64,000 nt of DNA, taken from assembly GCA_037127315.1 (NCBI GenBank), contig JBBBDQ010001687.1:200001-264000 (forward strand). Reading direction: 5' to 3'. Origin of the DNA: Ascarosepion bandense (taxonomy: Eukaryota > Mollusca > Cephalopoda > Sepiida > Sepiidae). Within the stretch, counting starts at the first letter, position 1, and each line of letters begins with the position of its first letter. This document shows, in pieces, positions 54,380-64,000 of the stretch. The translations under genes and the position numbers were made by a program. The notes beneath the pieces were generated by a model that was not told the DNA's origin, ran no database searches, and saw nothing but the letters and a program-made list of their open reading frames with translations.

Positions 54380-55430
54380 ACTTAATTTCCCACGCATACT
54401 TTGATGAAAATGTGGTACTTTTTCATCATCAGCATTATCACTTTTCAAACCCATCATCAATATTGATAGAATAATTTTTAAACACATCGGTATTAAACGC
54501 ATCAACATTAATACTTTTTGAAAAACATCAGCAGCAACCTCAACACTAATTCTATTTGACACATCATTCATCAACATTAATGCAATCTTTTTTGAAACAC
54601 ATCATTCGCATTAACATTGACGTAATGTTTTTTGAAACACATCATCATTAGCATCAATATTAATGTAATCCTTTTTGAAAAAATCGTCATCAGTACAGTA
54701 TCAACACTAATTCTTTTTATGATAGATCATCATGAACATTAATTCGTTTTTAAATATGTCATCATCAACATTAATGTAATCCTTTTTGAAATACATCATC
54801 ATCATCAACATTAATGTAATCCTTTTTGAAATACATCATCAACATTAATGTAATCCTTTTTGAAATACATCATCATCAACATTAATGTAATCCTTTTTGA
54901 AATACATCATCATCAACATTAATGTAATCCTTTTTTGAAACACATCATCATCATCAACATTAATTCTTTTTGAAATACGTCATCATCATCAACATTAATG
55001 TAATGCTTTTTGAAATACGTCATCATCATCAACATTAATGTAATCCTTTTTGAAATACATCATAATCATCAACATTAATGTAATCTTTTTTGAAATCATC
55101 ATCAGCAACATTAATCTAATCCTTTTTTAAATACATCATCATCATCAACATTAATGTAATGCTTTTTGAAATACGTCATCATCAACATTAATGTAATCCT
55201 TCTTTTAAACACGTCATTATCAGCAACATTGATGCAATCCTTTTTTAAACACGTCATCAACATTAATGTAATCCTTTTTTAAACACATCATCATCAGCGT
55301 CAACATTAATGTAATCCTTTTTGAAACAAACACATCTTCATTAATATTAATTTAATCCTATTTGAAACTCATGATTTGCAGCAGCATCACCAACACTAAT
55401 CCTTTTTATGACACATCATCATCAGCATCA
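54380..55430. repeat. ~40-bp minisatellite (ATCATCATCAACATTAATG)
   Basis: Units CATCATCATCAACATTAATG followed by TAATCCTTTTTGAAATA, of 33-45 bases, repeat about 20 times. The most regular part is 54760-55330; both flanks are diverged. Length variation is mostly the number of CAT triplets. No spacers of CRISPR type. Confidence 0.93.
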
Positions 55431-55439
55431 ATTTGAAAG

Positions 55440-55939
55440 TGTATCATAATGTAAGCAGACAATGTTATGAAAAGTTCCAGAAATTTGCAAAATGGATTAA
55501 CAAGTGACATATTTAACTTTCCGTGGCATTGTTTACACGATGATACACTTCCAGAGCAGAGATGAATATTATAAGAAATCAAAAATTTGTGTTTATAAGG
55601 CCCGATTTGGCTTTGTTTAATTATGAAATCATTCGTAGTCAAGCTGTTAAGACATATCAGATCAATTGATGGCTTTGCCTGTTTTGTTAGGGGTTGCATG
55701 TTTGAACCCTTCCAAATGATAAATATTTTCCTAACAAAACTTCTCAAAAATATTCAGGCTGGTGTATATATATATATATATATATATAATTCCAGGTGAA
55801 GAGGACTCAAGGTTTTATTATTTTGAGTGCCCCAGCATTTATTTTCTTATGAACAGTGCTCAATATAATAAGTATTATAGAGCTTAATATAACTATATAG
55901 TTATGAATTAATTGTACATGGCAATGTGCAATTAATTCA

Positions 55940-55994
<55 letters not shown>

Positions 55995-56100
55995 TGTAGA
56001 TATAGAAGAATCCAAAGGAGTATCCTATATATAAAGTGGTAGGATAACTTACTAGGAGAGCTCTAAATATATAGGTATATAAATACATATGGAGCAAATA
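55440..56100. other. Spacer with (TA)n
   Basis: A minus frame (55406-55747) lacks motifs. ATTAATTCATAACTATATA and its inverse TATATAGTTATGAATTAAT flank 55895-55960. (TA)n 55943-55990. The block after it, up to 56100, repeats sequence seen at 25578-25690 (GTGTAG.TATA.AAGAATCC). Confidence 0.5.
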
Positions 56101-56210
56101 TACATAAAAATAAGACAGACATGTTATTCCATAGTTAAGTGGAAGTATAGGCCTATTTCAGGTGAACCTTCTTCAGCTTTCGTCTTTATTGTACAGAAGA
56201 TTTTACACAA
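56100..56210 (-). ncRNA. Hammerhead-like core, GGAAG type
   Basis: Minus 56181 to 56141: GAAAG, CTGAAGA (fits CTGANGA), stem II AGG-TTCA-CCT, GAA, palindrome ATAGGCCTAT, A, CTTCC. Together with the 15.8 and 25.7 kb copies, it shows that stem I and the core are conserved in the family while stem III is always a palindrome. Confidence 0.55.
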
Positions 56211-56420
56211 ATTTTACACAAACAGTATATATATATAGTTTAATTAATAACGGAATATCTACTCAAATGTGAGTATCTTTTAAAAATAATGTTCAAACAA
56301 ATAAATTTAAATATCTTACATGTTTAAAAAATTGATTCTGATTATGTATGAATAAAATAAAAAAGTCATAGAAAGTTATGGCATAAACATTGTTCATGTC
56401 TCTATTTTTCTTTCTTTCAT
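56210..56420. other. AT-rich, probably intron of the zinc-finger gene
   Basis: Leads into the pyrimidine tract before 56427. Confidence 0.4.
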
Positions 56421-56426
56421 TTTCAG
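56405..56426 (+). promoter_or_regulatory. Putative splice acceptor of zinc-finger exon
   Basis: TTTTTCTTTCTTTCATTTTCAG is a long pyrimidine tract ending in CAG, 16 bases before the ATG at 56443. It implies at least one upstream 5' exon outside the recognised coding region. Confidence 0.65.
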
Positions 56427-56442
56427 TTTCAACTGAACGAGC

Positions 56443-57504
56443 ATGATGAATATTACCAATACAATAGGATCGTTTCTCTGTAACATCTGTGGATTGGCTG
56501 TTTCTTCTAGCTCAAGCCTTGACTTGCATTTAAGAAGACATAATGGACAGAAAGCTTTCCCATGTAGCATTTGCGATGGACAATTTTCCAGGAAGTCCAC
56601 TCTTAAAATACACATGCGAATACACAGTGGTGAAAAACTCTTTGGTTGTGTTGTTTGTGAAGCAAAATTTTCATTTGGTTCACACCTCAAACAACACATG
56701 CGAACACACACTGGAGAAAAACCTTTCCACTGTGAGTATTGTGATGCAAGATTTTCACAGAGTTCAGCTTGCACCCAACACATGCGAACACACACTGGGG
56801 AAAGACCTTTTCATTGTAAGTTTTGTGGAGCAAGGTTTTCCAGAAGTTATATTCTCAAGGAACATCAAAGAAAGCATACGGGTGAGAGACGCTTCCGTTG
56901 CGAGACATGTAGAGCAGAATTCGCTCAGAGTTCAAACCTCAAACAACATATGTTAATACATGTTGGAGAAAAGCCATTCCATTGTGAAGTTTGCGGAGAA
57001 AAATTTTCACAAAACTCACATCTTAAACGACACGTGCGAACACATACTGGGGAGAAACCTTACCAATGTAAGTGCTGTGGAGCAAAATTTTCTCAGAGTT
57101 CAACACGCAACCAACACATGCAAATGCACACTGGAGTAAAGCCCTTCCAGTGTGAGGTTTGTGAAGCAAAATTTTCAAGGAGTTCAGTTCTCAGAGAACA
57201 TATGAGAATTCACACTGGTGAGAAACCTTTTTCTTGCAAAGTCTGTGGTGCAGAATTTTCCCAGAGATCGGGTCGTTACCAGCACATGCGAAAGCATACT
57301 GGAGAGAAACCGTTCCATTGTGAATTTTGTGGAACACAATTTTCCAGAGGTTACTCTCTTAAAAGACATCTGTTAAGACACAGTGCAAAGAAGCAATTTT
57401 CTTGTGAGTTTTGTGAGACTAAATTTTCTACGAGTTATTCTCTCAAAAAACATGGAAGTAAATGCAAACCTACAACTGACCTGGAGGAAAACTTTTCCGT
57501 TTAA
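56443..57504 (+). CDS. C2H2 zinc-finger protein, 12 tandem fingers
   Basis: 353 residues, almost wholly zinc fingers with TGEKP-type linkers, predicted to bind DNA in the nucleus. Finger 1 (FLCNICG) starts at about residue 10. Eleven fingers follow C-x2-C-x12-H-x3-H. The twelfth (FSCEFCETKF..KKHGSKC) ends in cysteine and so is C2HC. Finger 1 and the linkers at its end (NGQKAF) and before finger 12 (SAKKQF) are atypical. There is no KRAB, BTB or other effector domain in this exon. The first ATG after the splice acceptor is used. The tail TTDLEENFSV follows the last finger. Cephalopods and other lophotrochozoans have many such genes; a target cannot be inferred. Full-length single-exon coding is plausible, and the frame is intact. 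Confidence 0.93.
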   Translation: MMNITNTIGSFLCNICGLAVSSSSSLDLHLRRHNGQKAFPCSICDGQFSRKSTLKIHMRIHSGEKLFGCVVCEAKFSFGSHLKQHMRTHTGEKPFHCEYCDARFSQSSACTQHMRTHTGERPFHCKFCGARFSRSYILKEHQRKHTGERRFRCETCRAEFAQSSNLKQHMLIHVGEKPFHCEVCGEKFSQNSHLKRHVRTHTGEKPYQCKCCGAKFSQSSTRNQHMQMHTGVKPFQCEVCEAKFSRSSVLREHMRIHTGEKPFSCKVCGAEFSQRSGRYQHMRKHTGEKPFHCEFCGTQFSRGYSLKRHLLRHSAKKQFSCEFCETKFSTSYSLKKHGSKCKPTTDLEENFSV

Positions 57505-58095
57505 AATTCATGGAAGTGCTTTGATTTGTATTTTTTTTTTTATCTCAAATGTGCATTTCTGTTCTGGTCAAAACTGCAAAGGTTGTATGAAAAATACTTT
57601 ATCATGTGAACTAGCACAGTACCCATAAAAAATGACTTATTTATAAATGGATCAGCACTTCTGGTGATTCCTGGCTTTCTAGCCTAAGATCAAAGTGCAG
57701 TATCTGTTCACTTTTCACAAGCTTTCACACCCTGAGGTTCTGCATAAGATCAGAATATAGTATGTGCACCACTCTACTTTGCTGAGGATCAGAGTGTGGT
57801 TTCTGTTCTCTCTGCGAAAAGTGCTACAATATTTTGTTTAGTCTTGCATCATGAGTAATGTAAGAACAAGACTATTCTCACTGGGCATGGAAAGGTACAT
57901 GATATTAATCATGAAAACCCAGGACAAATAAATATCAAAAAATGAATTTGTCAGCAGTGTGATAAAACTTCTAAAAGCCTTTCTAGTTTTAAGAGTATTT
58001 GCAGGGCCCATGAGTGGGCATCAGGAGCAGACACATAGTAATGGCGCAGAAATGGTTATCTCCATAATTAAGTGAACAGCTGCTCACTCTCTATC
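57505..58095 (+). other. 3' flank of the zinc-finger gene
   Basis: The sequence is less repetitive than its surroundings. A canonical AATAAA-type signal occurs near 57926 (GGACAAATAAATATC), giving a possible 3' UTR of about 430 bases. No other feature. Confidence 0.45.
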
Positions 58096-58102
58096 TCTCT
58101 TT

Positions 58103-58104
<2 letters not shown>

Positions 58105-58141
<37 letters not shown>

Positions 58142-58155
58142 CACACATAAATATA
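58105..58155. repeat. (CA)n-(TA)n microsatellite
   Basis: About 28 bases of CA pass into TA-rich sequence at the SINE-B 3' end. Confidence 0.85.
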
Positions 58156-58545
58156 TAATCAACCGCAGACAGATCTGTTTCGCTGTATCACAGCTCATCA
58201 GTATGGTTAGATATCCGATTGCATTTTACCCAGGATTGAAACCCGACCAAATTGGCGTCAGTCGGTGATTATACCTATGAGCTATGGGTGCTCGGTAGAA
58301 GGAGGCTGACTTTTTAGCGTGTATATTATCATTTTACACACCCAATAGCTGAGAGTGTTCTAATTCATTACTGAATGAATGATGCGTAGGTGCTAGAGTA
58401 GCTACTGTTTTTCAAAGTCTACTATTCTTCCAGAGTGCTCAATCGGTGCGAGAGCATAGTCATCCACCGACAGATCTGTTTCGCTGTATCACAGCTCATC
58501 AGTTCAGTTAGACATCCAACTGCTTTTTACCCAGGATTGAATATA
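58156..58545 (-). mobile_element. SINE-B dimer
   Basis: A full SINE-B (58156-58440) is followed on the right by CCAGAGTGCTCAATCGGTGC, then a second 3' end (GTCATCCACCGACAGATCTG) and body to about 58545. In minus orientation the second unit's tail runs into the first unit's 5' end. The same join occurs at 31862 and 62340. Confidence 0.78.
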
Positions 58546-59215
58546 TATAAAACAAAAAGAAAATCTTCTGATGCACTTTATCAAGACAAATGTCAGACCT
58601 CTATCCTTTGCCTTGATAAAGTTCATCAGTGTATGAACTGCATTCCTTTTGTCTATATTCATATTGTTTTTTATAGATATATATTATTTATATCTGAATT
58701 TTATGTATATATATATTTAAATATATATAATTATATTATATGGGGTGTGTATGGCAGAGTGGAAAAGGTTTTTTTTTTTTATTGTTTTTAACATTATGAT
58801 TCACCTTTTACAAGATCTGGTGGTCACTCAAGATAGCGGGTTACATTAAGGTGTAGTTTATATGGATGGAAGGGGAAGATAACTTGACTCTAGACTTGAA
58901 CAGCTTAATGACTGGCAAAACATTTTTACAGTCTGTTAGATAGAGCCGTGTTTTGCGAGAAGAAGCTGTTTGATTGGAACTTCTCACCAATGGAATACGG
59001 AGGAAGTGTGGATCGTTTGGTACGATGTAAGTATTATGCCGTGTCCTAGCTGTGAAGGAACCATGTGATGCAGTTCGTCCGAGCACTCTTCATGGAAGTA
59101 GTGATAGAGCTGTGTTAGGACTCACCACATCCTGCCTGTGAGAGAGACGTTGGAGTGTGAATAATAATTCTTCTCTAACAAGGATTCGTACACACTTTTG
59201 AACTCTATCAAAACT
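58545..59215. other. Spacer with a degenerate hammerhead-like motif
   Basis: 58600-58655 reads TTTGCCTTGATAAAGTTCATC then AGTGTATGAACTGC, a decayed version of the TTGATAAAGTCC family; an inverted partial copy precedes it (CACTTTATCAAGAC). 58740-59215 is unassigned. Confidence 0.45.
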
Positions 59216-59222
59216 GATATAT

Positions 59223-59455
<233 letters not shown>

Positions 59456-59456
<1 letters not shown>

Positions 59457-59828
59457 TACTCCAGCCTGATTTGGCCCCTACAAAGATAGAGCGGATTTTT
59501 AACCAAATATGTCGCTGTCTGCCAAATCTAAATGCCACGGTCAAGGAGGGGGGAGAGTCTCTGGTCAGTACAAGAGACTATTTTAATACAAGTACTTTTA
59601 TTTATTTATTTATTTTTTTAAATGTAAATATGTCAAGATGCCCTCCCCAAAAAGCCTACATGTTTGCTGACTGGCCAGTATATCACGCGAGAAAAACTAT
59701 CTGTAAATATGCTATCAATAATTAACATTAAATTAAATAACAAATGAAAATAAAAATGATCATTTAACATTAAATTAACATTTAAAAATAGACAAATAAA
59801 AATGGTCACCTGAAACAATTAAAAAGAA
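59456..59828. other. Spacer
   Basis: No gene recognised. ATTAACATTAAATTAA repeats near 59720-59780. Confidence 0.45.
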
Positions 59829-60375
59829 TCTATATATATAAAAAGCAAGATGTTTGTGTGTCTGTCTGTCTGTATGTCCTTTATACAAATCCACAATTTT
59901 TATCCGATTCTTACCAAACTTCACACAAATATTCTTTTGGCTTCCGATCAGGTCATAGGTTACTTACTTTTTTCTGATTCTCCCTCCCCCGATATTGGAA
60001 ATCAATACCCCAATATCTTATCGGATCTGATCAAAATCAGATTTTCAGCCCTTTTATTTTGGTTTTTGCCTCGGGTTTGGCTCTAAGTAGGTATAATTGT
60101 AGTTCTTAGTCTCAGCCATGATGCCATTTACTCAGAGGACTTATTTAGCCTTCAAAATTTAGTTTGCGATGGAAAACTTATTTGACATCGATACCAGAAA
60201 TCAAAATTTGGCTTACATCCATTCATTTCTTTTTCAGTTTATGGTTTTGCTTTAACTGGAAACAACTATTGCATTTTAGTCTTTCGTGCCAACGTCCAAA
60301 GAGTCTGAGCTCCAGGACCATGGATTAATTTTAAAGCTTTCATTACACCCGAGCAGCGCCGGGTTATCCTGCTAG
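59829..60375 (+). mobile_element. Non-autonomous Helitron, canonical ends
   Basis: Preceded by A and followed by T, it begins TCTATATATATAAAAAGCAA and ends with the hairpin region CCCGAGCAGCGCCGGGT, TATCCTG and CTAG. These are the three diagnostic Helitron features: 5' TC, a 3' CTRR preceded by a short GC hairpin, and A/T insertion without target duplication. 547 bases, no coding. It has only the GCAAGATG 5' module, unlike the composite copies. Confidence 0.88.
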
Positions 60376-60379
60376 TAAT

Positions 60380-60900
60380 AAAGTTAAAAGAGAACGGACT
60401 CTTGAAATCATACATACATTAAGACTGGCAAAGTTTTTTCTTGAGTTTTTTTTTTTCAAGCCAAAACATTTTTTAAAAGATTAAAATTAAAAAAAAAAAA
60501 CTTTTCTCAAATGCATGTGCGTTTCCAGCAACTAAATCAATTCAAGTGTTTATGCCTGACATAAGATTTAAGTCCTGCCACTAATTTACAGACAACCCCA
60601 CAAATGGTACAAGAATGTGTTTCAAGAAAAGGTATTTTGTGATGATGGTTTTGTCTTTGTCCTTACTTCCCTTGGGCAATGGGGATGGATAGTTTCAATG
60701 TCACTGATGCCATTGGAACTAGCTCTCCATGCCTTCTGATCCAGGCAGGGTGTCATGTGCTCATATCTGGGATGTTAACCGCCACCATGATGTTTATCAG
60801 CTTGTATTTATGTATGAGTGTGCTGCGTTTCTTTTTTCCAGAATGAAGCAGGGCACCCATAAAGACATTAGACATTCAGTTGTCACTTTCTTCTTATAGC
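60380..60900. other. Spacer
   Basis: No supported feature. Confidence 0.45.
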
Positions 60901-60903
60901 TAC

Positions 60904-61347
60904 ACTAGCAGTGTAGCTCGGTGTTGCTCAGGTGTAATGAAAGCTTTAAAACTAATCCATGGTTCTGGAGCTCAGACTCTTTGAACATTGGCACAAAAGA
61001 CTAAAAAGCAATAGTTGTTTCCAGTTAAAGCGAAACCGTAGACTGAAAGAAAAATGAATGGATGTAAATCAAATTTTGGTTTCCTGGTATTGATATCAAA
61101 TTTTCTGCACTATTGTAAGAACTGCAACCTTGAAACTTTTGAATATCGTTTCTTATGTCTTTGTCTATGAGTGTATCAAATTTGATTAAAATCGAACCAC
61201 TCCTTCTATAACCCGATTTTTTTCGATATTTATCAGGGGTACCTCGACACAAAACCTAGCTAAGAACACTCGCAGATGCTTATAGTACAACTATGTAAAT
61301 TTTCAAGAAAATTGGTTCAGCCGTTTCGGAGTCTATAGGTAACGGAT

Positions 61348-61378
<31 letters not shown>

Positions 61379-61406
61379 AAGTTTCATTTATAAATAAGAT
61401 TAGATT
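60904..61406 (-). mobile_element. Non-autonomous Helitron, internally deleted
   Basis: The left (3') terminus is CTAGCAGTGTAGCTCGGTGTTGC. The right side carries CGGAGTCTATAGGTAACGGA, (CA)n and ATTTATAAATAAG. The interior lacks the GCAAGATG module, so the 3' half joins the outer 5' module directly at about 61100. Confidence 0.78.
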
Positions 61407-61409
61407 AGA

Positions 61410-61665
61410 TAGATTAGATAGCCAGCTCACCACAATTCTAATTACATGGCAGAGGGTTCAATGCCTCCAATTTTAGACTTATAAAAAACAGTCAGCACAT
61501 AAGATTTTATTTGTAAGAGTGTGCCCACATTGTTTCAACATACCCTTTGTGGAAAATTTTAAACTGGTTGATATGAGATCAACATGGTGTACGACATTCT
61601 GACTTCTACAAGAATGATATACTTGCATTATATACTTGCACCCTTTTGCCTAGATTTTCAGAGTT

Positions 61666-61670
<5 letters not shown>
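61410..61670. other. Spacer
   Basis: Unassigned; begins with a short GATTAGATA repeat. Confidence 0.45.
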
Positions 61671-61719
<49 letters not shown>

Positions 61720-61725
61720 AACTAT
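61664..61725. repeat. (TA)n palindrome with unique arms
   Basis: AGTTTACCTTATATATA is mirrored by TATATATAAGGTAAACT, so arms of unique sequence flank the TA core and the whole tract can form a hairpin. Confidence 0.85.
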
Positions 61726-62015
61726 ATATTAGCCAGCTTTCCCTCACAATCCGTTTAGGAGAAACTTACGGAGGTTTGTCTGGCTCATTAGGTGCTGTTT
61801 AGTTTGTTCTACCTTTGTATTGAGCACTTTCTGTTAGATGGTTACTTGTGTCGGGTTTTTTCTTTGGGCTTCATGCTGATTTCGGTTCAAACACTTTTGA
61901 CTGACTTTCATGCCCTAAGCCTTTTCTTTTTTTACAACCATTTTTTCCTTCATTCGATAGTTTTTGAGGAAGGTTTTTGAGATGAGTATAATTATAATCA
62001 CGTATATGTGTGTAT
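61726..62015. other. Spacer
   Basis: A 62-codon hydrophobic frame (61792-61980) without recognisable motif. Not called. Confidence 0.4.
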
Positions 62016-62017
62016 GT

Positions 62018-62490
62018 ATATATATATATATATATATAGTCATCTGCAGACAGATCTGTTTCGCTGTATCACAGCTCATCAGTACAGTTAGACGTCTGAT
62101 TGCTTTTAATCTTTTAACTCAAGATTGAAGCCCGACTGACCCGACTTGGCATCAGTTGGCGATTTTTGCCCCTGAGCTATAAGCACTTGGTAGAAGTAGA
62201 CAGACTTTTAGCGTGTCATATACCGTGTTTTCATACGCCAATAGTGAGTGTGTTCTATTTCATTACTGAATAAATGATGTGTAGATGCTAGAGTAGCTAC
62301 TGTTTTTTCAAAGTCTACCATTCTTCCAGAGTGCTCAATCAGGGTGTGAGACCATAGAATAGTCATCCGTAGACAGATCTGTTTCGCTGTATCACAGCTC
62401 ATCAGTACAGTTAGACATCCAATTGCTTTTTACCCAGGATTGAAAGCCGACCAACTTGGCGTCAGTCGGCAATTCTACCTCTGATTAGTC
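62018..62490 (-). mobile_element. (TA)n and SINE-B dimer
   Basis: (TA)n 62018-62037, then a SINE-B (62038-62335), the junction CCAGAGTGCTCAATCAGGGT, and a second partial SINE-B (62361-62480). Same join as at 58.4 kb. Confidence 0.78.
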
Positions 62491-62765
62491 ATCCATATAC
62501 AAACCTGTTTCGCTGTATCACAGCTCATCAGTGTAGCTAGACACATCCACTTGTTTTCCAGCCTGTATTGAAACTCGACTTATTCGGTGTCAGTCTGAGT
62601 TCCTACTCCCGAAGCCATAGGCGCATGGAATGAGAGAGGGGAGATTTTAGCATGTTATATATAAGTGGTGTATGCACACGCCAGTGTGAGAGAACCCAAT
62701 TCATTATAAAGAGTAACGCGTAAATCGCAGAAGTGGTAGGTTAGCAAAAACAATGCACAGCTCCT
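62490..62765 (-). mobile_element. tRNA-derived SINE, family B2
   Basis: Starts at its 3' end (TAGTCATCCATATACAAACC), passes CAGCTCATCAGTGTAGCTAG, the B-box complement (TTGAAACTCGACTTATTCGG) and the A-box complement (CCGAAGCCATAGGCG), and ends with TATATATAAGTGGTGTATGC and ACGCGTAAATCGCAGAAGTG. Its insertion truncates the second SINE-B. Confidence 0.72.
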
Positions 62766-63405
62766 GACAATTACATTTATCATGAAACTGAGTGCAGCCT
62801 CGAGCTGTTGATTTCAATGTCCATTTATATATAAATTTAATTTATTTGTTTAAACATTATTTTTTAATGTATACTCATATTTGAGTATCAGGCAGAAAGA
62901 CCTTCTGCCTGGAGATACCTCATGGTTGAAACCCAGGTAGCTTACTTGCTAAGTATATTTTGCTCTTCTTTTCTCTTGCGGAATTTTATATCAAGCACTT
63001 TTTTATTGTATCATACTTTGGGAGTGGTTGTTTTCTGCTTTTTTCTGTATTATATATAAAAACACACTTCATGTTAGACAATTTTAACTAATTGTTATGG
63101 GGAAACACACCTATTTCTCAAATAATGGATTCTCCCTCCTATATTAATAAGAGTTAACAGGAAGTTCTTGAGAAGTTCTTGGAAGTTCTATTGGAGTTCA
63201 GTAGAACTACTAGGCAGTTGATATTAGTAGGCAGTTAGTCGAATACTAAGGAGTCAGCTTGCAGTGGAAGATTACCAAGTTCCTAAAATTTTGGGTGCTA
63301 CATTCTATATTAAAAAAAAAAAATTTCCAGAATCTTTTGTTCATGCACATATGCGGTTGGATTAAATTATTTTTCCACTATATCATGCATTTTCTCCCCA
63401 ATATT
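62765..63405. other. Spacer with hammerhead-like motif
   Basis: 62905-62945 (+): CTGGAGA (one change), ACC-TCAT-GGT stem II, GAA, ACC-CA-GGT stem III, A, GC. It resembles the 6.1 kb copy in stem III sequence. A local GAAGTTCT repeat lies at 63160-63190. Otherwise nothing recognised. Confidence 0.45.
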
Positions 63406-63412
63406 GTTTTTG

Positions 63413-63565
63413 ACACTACCGGCCATAATTGTTAGACCATTCCAGTATTTTCGAAAGAAATGATGTATTTCATACTATTTTTAGTATTTGTTGCCAAGTG
63501 GATAATTCTAAATGAAAAAAAGAATGGTTCTTTTGTTATTATTACTTTGCAAAATTTTACAAGAC
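63413..63565 (+). mobile_element. Left half of a Tc1/mariner-type MITE
   Basis: CACTACCGGCCATAATTGTT, then AGAAATGATGTATTTCATAC, ATTTGTTGCCAAGTGGATAA and GGTTCTTTTGTTATTATTAC match the next element. It stops at about 63565 against GACAATTTACCTATCGCATC, the flank also seen at short Helitron ends. Confidence 0.65.
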
Positions 63566-63620
63566 AAATAGCGACAATTTACCTATCGCATCCTGTAGAT
63601 TTGCTATATATATATATATA

Positions 63621-64000
63621 CACTACCGGCCATAATTATTAGGCCACCCCAGTTTTTTTTAAAAGAAATCATGTATTTAATACTATTTTAGTATTTACTG
63701 ACAAATGAAAATAGAATGGTTCTTTTGTTATTATTACTTTGCAAAATTTTACAAGGCAAGGAAGCAAAGATGAACTCGTCTAAATCGCCCTAAATTTTCT
63801 TTATTGTTTCATCGATGAAACTGCAATGTAGGTAATTATTAAATATTTATAAATTCATTTGATGCACATGTTATTGTGCAGTATTAACAAAAGAACCATT
63901 GTATTTTCATTTAGAATTATTCACTTGGCAATAAATACTAAAAAATAGTATTAAATACATCATTTTTTTAATACACTGGGGCGGCTTAATAATTATGGCC
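63621..64000. mobile_element. Tc1/mariner-type MITE, cut by window end
   Basis: The left end CACTACCGGCCATAATTATT, AGGCCACCCCAGTTTTTTTT and ATCATGTATTTAATACTATT is inverted at 63880-64000 (AATAGTATTAAATACATCAT, ACTGGGGCGGCTTAATAATT, ATGGCC). The arms exceed 100 bases and include AGAACCATT/AATGGTTCT. The last seven or so bases (expected GGTAGTG) lie beyond the window. No transposase, so non-autonomous. Confidence 0.8.

Noticed and set aside
54580..55340. CRISPR-like appearance (regular repeats of about 40 bases)
   Set aside because: There are no unique spacers; whole units repeat head to tail, and the genome is animal.
56394..56956. ORFs of 133 and 137 codons overlapping the zinc-finger gene
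   Set aside because: Other-frame shadows of the regular C2H2 repeats.

Overview
The window looks like gene-poor, AT-rich animal nuclear DNA. It has long (TA)n, (CA)n, (TC)n and (TAGA)n tracts, tRNA-derived SINEs, non-LTR and Penelope-like retroelements, Helitrons and Tc1/hAT-type DNA transposons. A STEAP metalloreductase and a 12-finger C2H2 zinc-finger gene with apparent spliceosomal acceptors confirm a metazoan. Repeat composition, microsatellite density and the zinc-finger gene suggest a lophotrochozoan, plausibly a cephalopod mollusc, but that is inference only.

Only two host genes are well supported. One is a STEAP-like ferric/cupric reductase on the minus strand (13807-15228, possibly to 15270), with its whole 470-odd residue coding region in one exon. 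The other is a C2H2 zinc-finger protein on the plus strand (56443-57504), also in one exon behind a clear acceptor. A truncated but open LINE reverse transcriptase (32855-34291) is the only other long real reading frame. Almost every other long ORF is a microsatellite or minisatellite artefact or a fragment of a transposon.

Layout. 1-9 kb: Tc1 remnant, SINE, LINE 3' ends, Helitron, a partly tandem and partly inverted Penelope-like element (PLE), and a 5S-like SINE. 10-13 kb: LTR-like repeat, LINE fragment, 51-bp higher-order minisatellite. 13.8-15.3 kb: STEAP gene. 15.5-19.3 kb: SINE, LINE, TAGA array. 21-24 kb: Helitrons, then a TIR transposon holding a hAT insertion and a ~580-bp foldback palindrome. 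24-32.6 kb: PLE, SINEs, Helitrons and a hammerhead-ribozyme candidate. 32.8-35.7 kb: LINE reverse transcriptase, palindromes, Helitron. 36-41 kb: SINE, LINE, a ~318-bp tandem array grown from a SINE, and a T/CAT tract. 42-48.5 kb: LTR-like repeat, SINE, 5S-like plus tRNA-like composite, TIR element. 49-52.8 kb: PLEs interrupted by Helitrons. 54.4-55.4 kb: a ~40-bp minisatellite. 56.4-57.5 kb: zinc-finger gene. 58-64 kb: SINE dimers, Helitrons, and a MITE cut by the window end.

The most unusual theme is a scatter of about 15 hammerhead-ribozyme-like cores of several types, many in or near PLE debris. The best (32544-32597, minus) keeps every core residue and all three helices. Other points of interest are Helitrons built from two 5'-end modules with a shared 3' end, a 5S-like/tRNA-like composite repeat seen twice, and a satellite seeded by a SINE carrying a palindromic insertion. 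No alignment or database search was run; all family names come from motif recognition.
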